DNA of 64,000 bases from assembly GCF_014650495.1 (NCBI RefSeq), contig NZ_BMVB01000008.1, forward strand, positions 124,001 to 188,000, read 5' to 3'. The stretch is from Streptomyces cinnamoneus. GTDB lineage: Bacteria > Actinomycetota > Actinomycetes > Streptomycetales > Streptomycetaceae. Made by a program: the position numbers and the translations under genes. Positions 9,515-16,648 of the stretch are shown in pieces. Position 1 is the stretch's first letter. Each line of letters begins with the position of its first letter. Below the pieces are notes generated by a model. It ran no database searches and was not told the DNA's origin. It saw only the letters and a list, made by a program, of their open reading frames with translations.

Positions 9515-10591
9515 ATGAACGGGCCTGGAGACCCCCCTGAGGGCACGCCCGAAGGCCCCCAGGGAGGCGGCGAGGAAGAGTACCGATCCGTCGTGTTCGA
9601 CGAATCGTTCGTCCGTGCTGCCCGGCTCCAGGAGTTCTCCGCCCGCGAGCGCATGGACGACCACGCCCCCGCCGTACGCACCCGGCACGCCTGGGCGCGC
9701 GTGAGCGCCTCGCGCCAGGTCCTGCTGCTGGTGATGCTCATCGCCCTGGCCTTCGGCACCGCCGTCTACATGGGCCTGCGCCACCCCTACAAGGAGCCCA
9801 GGCCGCCCGCCGCCGAGCCGCTGCACATCGCGCTGGTGCCGCTGGCCCCCCGCGATCCGGTGCCGGGCGCCGCCTCCGTGAAGGACCTCTTCGACAACAG
9901 CCCGGCCGCCCAGTTCCGCGACGGAGCCGAGGGCGTCACCCTTCCGGCCGCACGGCGCACCCAGAATTTCTCCGAGAGCCTGGTGATGGCCGCCCTGGCC
10001 ACCGCCAAGGAGTACACGGTCAAGTCCGCCCTCGACCCGGCCGTGCTCACCGGCGGCACCCAGCGCACCGTGCGCCTGCTGCTCGCCCCCTCGCAGCTCG
10101 CCCAGTTCGACCGCAGCCTGGCCCACCCCGCCGACGACGGGCGCTACGCCGCCACCGGCTGGCTGATCCGCTTCGACCCCGCCGAGGTCGCCCTCGCCGA
10201 CCGGACCGTGCGCACCCAGGGCACCTTCACCATCACCGAGGCGTCGCCGGCCGCCCTTGAGGTCTCCTCCGACCACACCTTCGTCTACGCCGTCCGCCCG
10301 GCGAAGGGCCCCCAGGAGGCGTCGCTGTTCACCGTGCGGCGCACCATGCACTTCCGCTTCGACCGGGACGACCTGCAGGAACACCACGTGCAGGTGCTGC
10401 AGAGCCGGCTGCAGGCCGGCCCGGAGTCCTGCGCGGCGAACGACGCCGCCTACCTGCGGCCCCTGCTGGCCGGCCAGAAGGCCGACCCGGCCGCCCCCGC
10501 CGGCACCGACCCGTACGCCGGCGGCGAGAACACCGCCCGCGTCTGCGGCGCCCTCGCCCCGTCGGCCCAGCCGAGCCCGCCAAGGCGCTAG
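9515..10591 (+). CDS. Membrane-anchored protein with extracytoplasmic domain
   Basis: 358 residues. Residues ~25-50 repeat the VVFDESFVRAARLQEFSARERM signature seen in the upstream gene; a membrane helix follows (VLLLVMLIALAFGTAVYMGL, ~70-90), then a ~260-residue domain predicted outside, with four Cys near the end (ESCAAND, ARVCGAL) that could pair. TACTCT (9503-9508) ends exactly 6 nt before the ATG: same leaderless layout as its paralogue. The gene ends 6 nt from the convergent M48 protease gene. Function unknown. Confidence 0.78.
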   Translation: MNGPGDPPEGTPEGPQGGGEEEYRSVVFDESFVRAARLQEFSARERMDDHAPAVRTRHAWARVSASRQVLLLVMLIALAFGTAVYMGLRHPYKEPRPPAAEPLHIALVPLAPRDPVPGAASVKDLFDNSPAAQFRDGAEGVTLPAARRTQNFSESLVMAALATAKEYTVKSALDPAVLTGGTQRTVRLLLAPSQLAQFDRSLAHPADDGRYAATGWLIRFDPAEVALADRTVRTQGTFTITEASPAALEVSSDHTFVYAVRPAKGPQEASLFTVRRTMHFRFDRDDLQEHHVQVLQSRLQAGPESCAANDAAYLRPLLAGQKADPAAPAGTDPYAGGENTARVCGALAPSAQPSPPRR

Positions 10592-10597
10592 GCCGGC

Positions 10598-11653
10598 CTA
10601 GTTCTGCGGACCCTGCTGGCCCTGCCGGCCGCCGAAGGAGTCCCGCAGCTTCCCGCCCAGGTCGCTCGCCCCGCCCGCCAGGTCCCGTACGAGCCCCATC
10701 AGCGGGTCCTTGCTGGAGCGCACCGACTCGGCGTAGTGGTTCGCCGTCTCGCGGAAGGAGCCGGACACCGAGGCGTCCTTGTCCTCCGTCCGCCGCGGGT
10801 AGTGACCGTCCATGATCCGCTGGTGGTCGCGGCTCTCCGCCCACTTCTTCAGCTCGGCGGCGCGCACCGCCGCGAACGGGTGGCTGCGCGGCAGCATGTT
10901 CATGATCTTCAGCACGGAGTCGCGCAGGTCGCCGCCCTTCTCGTACTCCTCCGCCTGGGCGAGGAAGGCGTCCACGTTCATCTCGTGCAGGTGGTTGCCG
11001 CCCGCGAGCTTCATCAGGCCGCGCATGGACGCCTGCAGGTCCTGGCCCACCAGCAGCCCCGCCCGGTCCGCCGACAGCTCGGACTTGCGGAACCACTCGC
11101 GCAGCGCCGTGACGACCGTCATCACCGCGATGCCGCCCAGCGGGATCCACGCGACCTTCATCGCCACGTTCGTCAGGAACAGCAGCACCGTGCGGTAGAC
11201 GGCGTGGCCCGACAGCGCGTGGCCCACCTCGTGGCCGATGACCGCGCGCATCTCCTCCTCGTCCAGCAGCTCCACCAGACCGGTGGTGACCACGACGATC
11301 GGCTCGTCCAGGCCGATGCACATGGCGCCGGGCTGCGGGTCCTGAGTGACGTACATTGCCGGGACCTTCGGCATGTCCAGGACGTAGCAGGCGTCCAGCA
11401 GCATCGTGTGCAGGTGCGGGAACTGCTGCTCGCCCACCCGCACCGAGTCGGAGAGGTACAGCAGCCGCAGGCTGCGCTCGGGCAGCAGCCCGCTCAGCGC
11501 CTTGAAGGCCGTGTCGAAGCCGCTCAGCTTGCGCAGCGCCACCAGGGCGGAACGATCCGCCGGGTGCTCGTACGCGCGCGAGGAGATGCCGGGGAACCGC
11601 CGGCGTTCACGGCCCGGCACCTGCTCCCCGCTGTCGCTGTGGCGCTCGCTCAT
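10598..11653 (-). CDS. M48-family zinc metallopeptidase
   Basis: 351 residues. Zinc motif HEVGH (in AVIGHEVGHALSGHAVY) with the downstream Glu in SELSADRAGLL gives the M48 (HtpX/Ste24-like) active site. A hydrophobic segment after HEVGH (TVLLFLTNVAMKVAWIPLGGIAVMTVV) suggests one or two membrane passes, placing it in membrane protein quality control. The C-terminal ~80 residues are Gly/Gln rich. SD GAGGGGG precedes the ATG by ~10 nt, and a minus-strand TAGGCT (11716-11711) may be its -10. Confidence 0.9.
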   Translation of the reverse strand: MSERHSDSGEQVPGRERRRFPGISSRAYEHPADRSALVALRKLSGFDTAFKALSGLLPERSLRLLYLSDSVRVGEQQFPHLHTMLLDACYVLDMPKVPAMYVTQDPQPGAMCIGLDEPIVVVTTGLVELLDEEEMRAVIGHEVGHALSGHAVYRTVLLFLTNVAMKVAWIPLGGIAVMTVVTALREWFRKSELSADRAGLLVGQDLQASMRGLMKLAGGNHLHEMNVDAFLAQAEEYEKGGDLRDSVLKIMNMLPRSHPFAAVRAAELKKWAESRDHQRIMDGHYPRRTEDKDASVSGSFRETANHYAESVRSSKDPLMGLVRDLAGGASDLGGKLRDSFGGRQGQQGPQN

Positions 11654-11749
11654 GTCGAAAGACCCCCTCAGTGGGCTCGTCCCTGGCCCGTCCCCCGGCT
11701 TGCGGACCCCAGCCTAGGCGGTGGCCGCGGCATGGTTACCGTGGGAGGC

Positions 11750-11920
11750 ATGCCCCTCATCAACGGTTTCACCACCCACCCCGGCTTCACCGAGGTCCTC
11801 GCCGTCTCCAAGGGCGACCAGGGCCCGGGCGTGGTGCTGCGCACGGTCCTGATCGTCGGCGTGGTCGGCATCGTCCTGCTGGCCTGGTTCCTGCTGCGCG
11901 GGTACGGCAAGAAGGACTGA
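11750..11920 (+). CDS. Small single-span membrane protein
   Basis: 56 residues: a polar N-terminus (MPLINGFTTHPGFTEVLAV), one membrane helix (VVLRTVLIVGVVGIVLLAWFLL, ~28-49) and a basic end GYGKKD. ATG at 11750 is favoured because TACCGT (11737-11742) lies 7 nt before it (leaderless pattern); GGGAGG is only 1 nt away and cannot act as an SD. An in-frame ATG at 11732 would add 6 residues. Divergent from the M48 protease. Function unknown. Confidence 0.65.
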   Translation: MPLINGFTTHPGFTEVLAVSKGDQGPGVVLRTVLIVGVVGIVLLAWFLLRGYGKKD

Positions 11921-12053
11921 CCCGGCCGGCGGAGCCCGCCACGGGGCCCGCGGCGGGGCCGACGCGTGGAGTCGGCGTGAGCTTGCCGTAAGGGCCCGCA
12001 TACGATGTGGCAGAAGTCTCCACCCGATCCCATCCCGGATAGGTCCTGCCGAC

Positions 12054-12218
12054 GTGACACTCACCACCGCTCACAGCGCCCTCGTCACTCTCGCCTCCGA
12101 GGGCGAGCACCACGTGGACACCCACGAGAGCATCAGCCCGTACATGACCGGCGGCGCCGCCCTGGTCATCCTGCTGCTCCTGCTCTGGATCACCACCCGC
12201 TTCAACCGCGACCGCTGA
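12054..12218 (+). CDS. Small membrane protein upstream of nadD
   Basis: 54 residues from GTG ([20 protein letters not shown]) with a single C-terminal membrane helix ([18 protein letters not shown]) and basic tail NRDR. The His/Glu-rich segment [11 protein letters not shown] lies outside the helix. A weak AGG is ~9 nt upstream. It follows the previous small membrane gene and precedes nadD, an arrangement I recall as common in Streptomyces. No function can be assigned. Confidence 0.7.
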   Translation: MTLTTAHSALVTLASEGEHHVDTHESISPYMTGGAALVILLLLLWITTRFNRDR

Positions 12219-12271
12219 CCGGCGGTCCCTGGGGCTTCGGCGTGTCGACGAGCCCAGTAGGGTCTGCACGC

Positions 12272-12883
12272 ATGGGAGAGCAGACAGGGCCCGTGAAGCG
12301 GCGGCTCGGAGTGATGGGCGGGACGTTCGACCCGGTCCATCACGGACACCTGGTCGCCGCGAGCGAGGTGGCCGCGCAGTTCCACCTGGACGAGGTGGTC
12401 TTCGTACCGACCGGGCAGCCGTGGCAGAAGAGCCACAAGCAGGTGTCCCCGGCCGAGGACCGCTACCTGATGACGGTGATCGCCACTGCCTCCAACCCGC
12501 AGTTCTCGGTCAGCCGCATCGACATCGACCGCGGGGGCCCGACCTACACCACGGACACCCTCCGCGACCTGCGCGCGCTCAACGAGAACGCCGATCTGTT
12601 CTTCATCACCGGCGCCGACGCGCTGGCGCAGATCCTCACCTGGCGGGACACCGAGGAGCTCTTCTCGCTCGCCCACTTCATCGGCGTCACCCGGCCGGGC
12701 CACATACTGGCCAACCCCGGGCTGCCGGAGGACCGCGTCTCCTTCGTCGAGGTCCCCGCGCTCGCCATCTCCTCCTCCGACTGCCGCGCCCGCGTCGCCC
12801 AGGGCGAGCCCGTCTGGTACCTGGTGCCCGACGGTGTGGTGCGCTACATCGACAAGCGCAAGCTGTACCGTCACGACGGCTGA
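12272..12883 (+). CDS. nadD: Nicotinate-nucleotide adenylyltransferase
   Basis: 203 residues. Adenylates nicotinate mononucleotide in NAD synthesis. Nucleotidyltransferase signature [20 protein letters not shown] (GTFDPxHxGH) and the C-terminal [28 protein letters not shown] (ISSTxIR-like loop) are both present. TAGGGT (12258-12263) is 8 nt before the ATG with no SD, so it may be leaderless; GTG at 12293 is an alternative. Heads the run nadD - LCP protein - rsfS, typical of actinobacteria. Confidence 0.95.
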   Translation: MGEQTGPVKRRLGVMGGTFDPVHHGHLVAASEVAAQFHLDEVVFVPTGQPWQKSHKQVSPAEDRYLMTVIATASNPQFSVSRIDIDRGGPTYTTDTLRDLRALNENADLFFITGADALAQILTWRDTEELFSLAHFIGVTRPGHILANPGLPEDRVSFVEVPALAISSSDCRARVAQGEPVWYLVPDGVVRYIDKRKLYRHDG

Positions 12884-12933
12884 GACCGATCGGCGACGGC
12901 CGACTCCGGCTCGATGGGCACCGAGGGGCACTG

Positions 12934-14586
12934 GTGAACGACCGACAGGACCCGTACGCGCAGCAGCAGGTGTACGGCTACGACGCCTACGGGCAGCCGG
13001 TGTACCGGCCGGACGCCCCGGAGCGCGCCTACGACCAGTACGGGCAGCCCCTCCCGCAGCAGTCGTACGGGCCGTCGTACGGGCAGCCGCACGGTTATGA
13101 CGGCTACGGACAGCAGCAGTACCGGCAGCAGCCGCAGCAGCAGTACGACCCGTACGCCCAGCAGCAGCACGCGGCGCCGGGCCAGCCCCAGGCGGCGGCC
13201 CAGGCCCCCCTCCAGACGTCCGTCCAGGCGTCCGTCCAGGCGTCCGTCCAGCAGGAGTGGATCCCGCGCCAGGCGGACGCGCCGCCCGCGGAGCCCGGCG
13301 CCGCGGCCCCGGCGGAGGCGCAGATCCCCGAGCCCCGGCCGGCCCCGGACTACCGCACCGAGCAGTTCTCGTTCATCGAGGAGCCGGACGAGGACTCCGA
13401 AGACGTCATCGACTGGCTCAAGTTCAGCGAGAGCCGCACCGAGCGGCGCGACGAGCGCAAGCGCAAGGGCCGCAACCGCTTCGTCGCCCTCGCCGTGGTG
13501 CTCGTGCTGGCCGTCGGCGGCGGCATCGGCTGGTTCCTGCTCTCCGGCGGCGAGGAGAAGAAGGCCCCGTCGGCGGTCGGCGGCGCCCAGAAGCGGGACG
13601 TCATCGTCGTGCACCTGCGCCAGACGCGCGGCGGGGACAGCGCCACCGTCCTGCTCGTCGACAACGCGACCACCAAGAAGGCCACCGCGATCCTCGTGCC
13701 GAACGCGCTGGCCGTCGCCAAGGACGGCGGCTCCGCCACCACCCTCGGCAAGTCCGTCCAGGAAGCCGGCACCGGAGGCACCCGGGACGCCCTGAACACG
13801 CTGCTCGGCTCCGACATCAAGGGCAGCTGGCGGCTGGACACCCCCTACCTGGAGAACCTGGTCGAGCTGGTCGGCGGCATCACCCTCGACACCGACACCG
13901 CCGTGCCCGGCGCCAAGCCCGGCGACGGCCCCCTGGTGGAGCAGGGCAAGGGCCGTTCGCTGGGCGGCCGCACGGCCGTCGCGTACGCCACCTACCGCGG
14001 ACCCGGCGAGGACCAGGGCAAGCCGCTGGCGCGCTTCGGACAGGTCATGCAGGCGGTGCTGCGCAAGATGTCCAGCGACGCCCGGGCGGCCACCACCACG
14101 GTGGAGTCGCTGGCCCAGATCCCCGACCCCTCGCTCTCCGTCCAGCAGCTGGGAGCCTCGCTCGCGCACCTCGCGGAGAAGGCGAAGGAGGGCTCGTACG
14201 CGACCACGGCGCTGCCCGTGCAGGCCGACGGGACGCTCGGCGAGCGGGCGGCCGACACCGTGGTCAAGAACGTCCTCGGCGGGACGGTGAAGAACACCGA
14301 CAAGAACGCCCCGCCCCGCATCGGCGTGAAGAACGCCACAGGCGGTGCGGCCGCAGCGGGCTCCGCGCAGGTCACGCTCGTCAACGGCGGCTACACCTAC
14401 GTCGACGGCGGCACGGTGGGCACGGCCGAGGCGGCCTCCTCGGTGATCTACCCCGACGAGGCCCGGGCGGCCGAGGCCAAGGAGGTCGCCAAGACACTGG
14501 GGCTCCCGGAGCGGTGCGTGAAGCAGGGCAAGGGCATGGGCAACGCCGACGTCACCGTGGTCCTGGGCAAGGACTACAAGGGCTGA
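12934..14586 (+). CDS. LytR-CpsA-Psr (LCP) family protein with LytR_C domain
   Basis: 550 residues from GTG with GAGGGG 5 nt upstream. Layout: ~240 aa cytoplasmic Gln/Tyr/Pro-rich low-complexity region (YGQP, QQQ repeats, VQASVQASVQ), one membrane helix (~187-210, FVALAVVLVLAVGGGIGWFLL), a divergent LCP domain (RDVIVVHLRQ... through ~430) and a C-terminal LytR_C domain (ATGGAAAAGSAQVTLVNGG...). LCP proteins attach glycopolymers to peptidoglycan on the outer face. Together with the glycerophosphotransferase-like gene at 3084 it points to wall glycopolymer assembly. Canonical LCP Arg/Asp positions are hard to match, so the domain may be atypical. Confidence 0.85.
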   Translation: MNDRQDPYAQQQVYGYDAYGQPVYRPDAPERAYDQYGQPLPQQSYGPSYGQPHGYDGYGQQQYRQQPQQQYDPYAQQQHAAPGQPQAAAQAPLQTSVQASVQASVQQEWIPRQADAPPAEPGAAAPAEAQIPEPRPAPDYRTEQFSFIEEPDEDSEDVIDWLKFSESRTERRDERKRKGRNRFVALAVVLVLAVGGGIGWFLLSGGEEKKAPSAVGGAQKRDVIVVHLRQTRGGDSATVLLVDNATTKKATAILVPNALAVAKDGGSATTLGKSVQEAGTGGTRDALNTLLGSDIKGSWRLDTPYLENLVELVGGITLDTDTAVPGAKPGDGPLVEQGKGRSLGGRTAVAYATYRGPGEDQGKPLARFGQVMQAVLRKMSSDARAATTTVESLAQIPDPSLSVQQLGASLAHLAEKAKEGSYATTALPVQADGTLGERAADTVVKNVLGGTVKNTDKNAPPRIGVKNATGGAAAAGSAQVTLVNGGYTYVDGGTVGTAEAASSVIYPDEARAAEAKEVAKTLGLPERCVKQGKGMGNADVTVVLGKDYKG

Positions 14587-14693
14587 GCCCGGGCCCGTCC
14601 CGCGGCCGCCCGCGGGACGGAAAAGGCCAGGAGGGCTGTCGGCGGGTCGTGAGACCCTTGAGGGGTACTGACCCTTTTACGAAAGCATGGCTT

Positions 14694-15134
14694 GTGACCG
14701 CCACCGACCGCTCCATCGAGCTCATCCAGGCCGCCGCCCAGGCCGCCGCCGACAAGCTCGCGCACGACGTCATCGCCTACGACGTCAGCGACGTACTGTC
14801 GATCACCGACGCCTTCCTGCTGGCCTCGGCCCCCAACGACCGCCAGGTCAAGTCGATCGTCGACGAGATCGAGGAGCGGCTGCTCAAGGAGCTCGGTGCC
14901 AAGCCGGTGCGCCGCGAGGGCGACCGTGACGCCCGCTGGGTCCTGCTGGACTACGTCGACATCGTCGTGCACGTCCAGCACAGCGAGGAGCGGGTCTTCT
15001 ACGCCCTGGAGCGTCTGTGGAAGGACTGCCCCGAGATCGCGCTGCCCGAGGACGCCGTCGCCACCCGCGGCAAGGCCGAGGAGCACGCCCGGGCGCAGGC
15101 CGCCGAGGGCGACCTGGACGGAGACCTGAGCTGA
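14694..15134 (+). CDS. rsfS: Ribosomal silencing factor RsfS (Iojap)
   Basis: 146 residues. RsfS binds L14 and blocks subunit joining when nutrients are low. Family features: LAHDVIAYDVSDVLSITDAFLLASAPNDRQVKSIVDEIEE and RREGDRDARWVLLDYVDIVVHVQHSEERVFYALERLW (regions ~25-65 and ~80-118). The C-terminal ~25 residues are an acidic extension. GTG start with weak GAAAG upstream. Its stop overlaps the presumed CTG start of the next gene by 3 nt. Confidence 0.95.
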   Translation: MTATDRSIELIQAAAQAAADKLAHDVIAYDVSDVLSITDAFLLASAPNDRQVKSIVDEIEERLLKELGAKPVRREGDRDARWVLLDYVDIVVHVQHSEERVFYALERLWKDCPEIALPEDAVATRGKAEEHARAQAAEGDLDGDLS

Positions 15135-15784
15135 ACGGCCGCCCGGGCGGCAGGGGCCGCCGGATCGTGCTGTGGCGGCACGGCCAGACCGCATGGAACG
15201 TGGAGCGCCGCTTCCAGGGCACCACGGACATCGAGCTGACCGGTACCGGCGTCGCGCAGGCGCGTCGGGCCGCCCGGCTGCTGGCCGCGCTGCGCCCGGA
15301 CGCGATCGTCGCCTCCGACCTGCAGCGCGCCGTGGCCACCGCCGCCGAGCTGGCGTCCGTCACGGGCCTTGAGGTCTCCCACCACGCCGAGCTGCGCGAG
15401 ACGTACGCCGGTGAGTGGCAGGGCCTGACCCACGACGAGATCGCCGACCGCTTCGGCGAGCAGTACGCGGCCTGGAAGCGCGGCGAGCCCGTGCGGCGCG
15501 GCGGCGGGGAGCTGGAGACCGAGGTCGCCGACCGGGCCGCCCCCGTCGTGCTGTCCCACGCCGAGAAGCTGCCGGACGGCGGCACCCTCGTCGTCGTCAG
15601 CCACGGCGGCACGATCCGCACCACCATCGGCCGGCTGCTCGGCCTGGAGGCCCGCTCCTGGGAGGCGCTCGGCGGCCTCACCAACTGCTGCTGGTCCGTG
15701 CTGGGCGAGGGCGCCCGCGGCTGGCGCCTGCAGGAGCACAACGCCGGAACGCTGCCCGAGCCGGTGCTCGGCGACGACGACTGA
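15131..15784 (+). CDS. Histidine phosphatase (phosphoglycerate mutase-like), apparent CTG start
   Basis: 217 residues. Catalytic RHG motif is in RRIVLWRHGQTAWN near residue 17, the second His in VVVSHGGTIR; ELRETYAGEWQGL carries the acid residue. Branch-1 histidine phosphatase acting on a small phosphorylated substrate, not identifiable here. No ATG/GTG/TTG lies between rsfS and the RHG strand: the first is the GTG inside RIVLW, which would cut the fold. A CTG at 15131 forms a CTGA overlap with the rsfS stop and has GGAG 7 nt upstream, so I use it. Translationally coupled to rsfS. Confidence 0.85.
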   Translation: MNGRPGGRGRRIVLWRHGQTAWNVERRFQGTTDIELTGTGVAQARRAARLLAALRPDAIVASDLQRAVATAAELASVTGLEVSHHAELRETYAGEWQGLTHDEIADRFGEQYAAWKRGEPVRRGGGELETEVADRAAPVVLSHAEKLPDGGTLVVVSHGGTIRTTIGRLLGLEARSWEALGGLTNCCWSVLGEGARGWRLQEHNAGTLPEPVLGDDD

Positions 15785-15824
15785 CGGCCCCGCGATGCGC
15801 ACCGAGAGGCTGCTGGGGCTCGAT

Positions 15825-15854
15825 TTCACATCCGGGCAGGTCGCAGGCTAAAGT
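15825..15854 (+). promoter_or_regulatory. Predicted promoter of the first tRNA-Ala gene
   Basis: TTCACA (15825-15830) and TAAAGT (15849-15854) with 18-nt spacer, ~55 nt before the tRNA. Region between them and the tRNA is G/C-run rich. Confidence 0.4.
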
Positions 15855-15908
15855 TCTTCTTGTTCGCGGGGAACGCGGGGGAAAACCCCCGGGGGAACCG
15901 AGAACAGC

Positions 15909-15981
15909 GGGGCTATAGCTCAGTTGGTAGAGCGCCTGCATGGCATGCAGGAGGTCAGGAGTTCAATTCTCCTTAGCTCCA
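15909..15981 (+). tRNA. tRNA-Ala(GGC), copy 1
   Basis: 73 nt folding as a cloverleaf: acceptor GGGGCTA/TAGCTCC with one G-U pair, D-arm GCTCAGTTGGTAGAGC, anticodon stem CCTGC/GCAGG with loop ATGGCAT (anticodon GGC), T-loop TTCAATT, discriminator A. The gene does not encode CCA (next bases are CA then G). Reads GCC/GCU Ala codons, the dominant Ala codons in high-GC genomes. Identical to the copy at 16492. Confidence 0.97.
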
Positions 15982-15991
15982 CAGTAGGACG

Positions 15992-16022
15992 ATCCCGTCT
16001 CCCACCCACAGGGAGGCGGGAT
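15992..16022 (+). terminator. Terminator after tRNA-Ala copy 1
   Basis: 12-bp stem ATCCCGTCTCCC / GGGAGGCGGGAT (one G-U) with a 7-nt loop, then TTGTTGCTGTT. Located 10 nt after the tRNA. Confidence 0.7.
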
Positions 16023-16106
16023 TGTTGCTGTTCTGGCATGGTCCCGTGGCAGAATCGGACGGCCGGGAGCGGACGGGGCCGAAGGGGAGGGGGTTGGAGC
16101 TGACCC

Positions 16107-16340
16107 ATGGGTGCTCACAGCCGGAAGTGCGACTGGTGCGGCAGCGGGACGCCGATCGTCCGCGACATGGAGCCGCTCAACTCCGAATACCAGTACTGGT
16201 GTGTGGAGTGCGCGCGGGCGCTGATCATAAAAGGCGACCCGATCGAGACCTACCGTGAACTCGAAGGCGAGCCGATCTATGGACGGCTGCTCGACGAGCA
16301 CTGCGCGCTGAAGCGGTTCTACTCCTTCGCCACCGCCTGA
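16107..16340 (+). CDS. Small zinc-ribbon-like hypothetical protein
   Basis: 77 residues; two CxxC knuckles (CDWC at 8-11 and CVEC at ~32-35) likely bind one zinc, followed by a helical C-terminus (IETYRELEGEPIYGRLLDEHCALKRFYSFATA region). GGAG 7 nt upstream supports the ATG. It lies between two identical tRNA-Ala genes. Zinc ribbons of this size usually contact nucleic acid or protein, but no specific function can be given. Confidence 0.75.
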   Translation: MGAHSRKCDWCGSGTPIVRDMEPLNSEYQYWCVECARALIIKGDPIETYRELEGEPIYGRLLDEHCALKRFYSFATA

Positions 16341-16407
16341 CGTTGGCCGTCACCTCCGGGTGAAAATCGGTCAAACCGGGACAGGTGGGGCTCGGGGTCG
16401 AACCGAT

Positions 16408-16438
16408 TTGGCAAACCGGGGGGAGGTCCGTGTAATGT
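16408..16438 (+). promoter_or_regulatory. Predicted promoter of the second tRNA-Ala gene
   Basis: TTGGCA (16408-16413) and TAATGT (16433-16438), spacer 19 nt, ~54 nt before the tRNA, a distance similar to copy 1. Spacer is slightly long. Confidence 0.35.
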
Positions 16439-16491
16439 ATTCCGTGTCGCCAGGGAGACCGCAAGGAAAACCGGGCGGGAAAACAAAACAA

Positions 16492-16564
16492 GGGGCTATA
16501 GCTCAGTTGGTAGAGCGCCTGCATGGCATGCAGGAGGTCAGGAGTTCAATTCTCCTTAGCTCCA
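16492..16564 (+). tRNA. tRNA-Ala(GGC), copy 2
   Basis: 73 nt, identical in every base to the copy at 15909. Identity stops at the tRNA boundaries apart from a following CACAG. Has its own terminator and a plausible own promoter. Confidence 0.97.
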
Positions 16565-16572
16565 CAGGAAAT

Positions 16573-16602
16573 GAGAGGGTCGTCCGCGAGGACGGCCCTC
16601 TC
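16573..16602 (+). terminator. Terminator after tRNA-Ala copy 2
   Basis: 13-bp stem GAGAGGGTCGTCC / GGACGGCCCTCTC with GCGA tetraloop and one G-U, then GTCGTTTCTCC. Also separates the tRNA from the convergent NuoF-like gene. Confidence 0.7.
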
Positions 16603-16648
16603 GTCGTTTCTCCGCCTTCCTGTCCTTCTTCCTTCGCCCCGCCGTCCT

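Noticed and set aside
13100..13260. CRISPR-like repeat in the Gln-rich part of the LCP gene
   Set aside because: Short in-frame codon repeats (GQP, QQQ, VQAS) inside a coding region, no regular spacers.
15909..16564. Integrated element delimited by att sites formed by the two tRNA-Ala genes
   Set aside because: The interval is only ~580 bp, both tRNAs are complete, and there is no integrase or phage/ICE gene.
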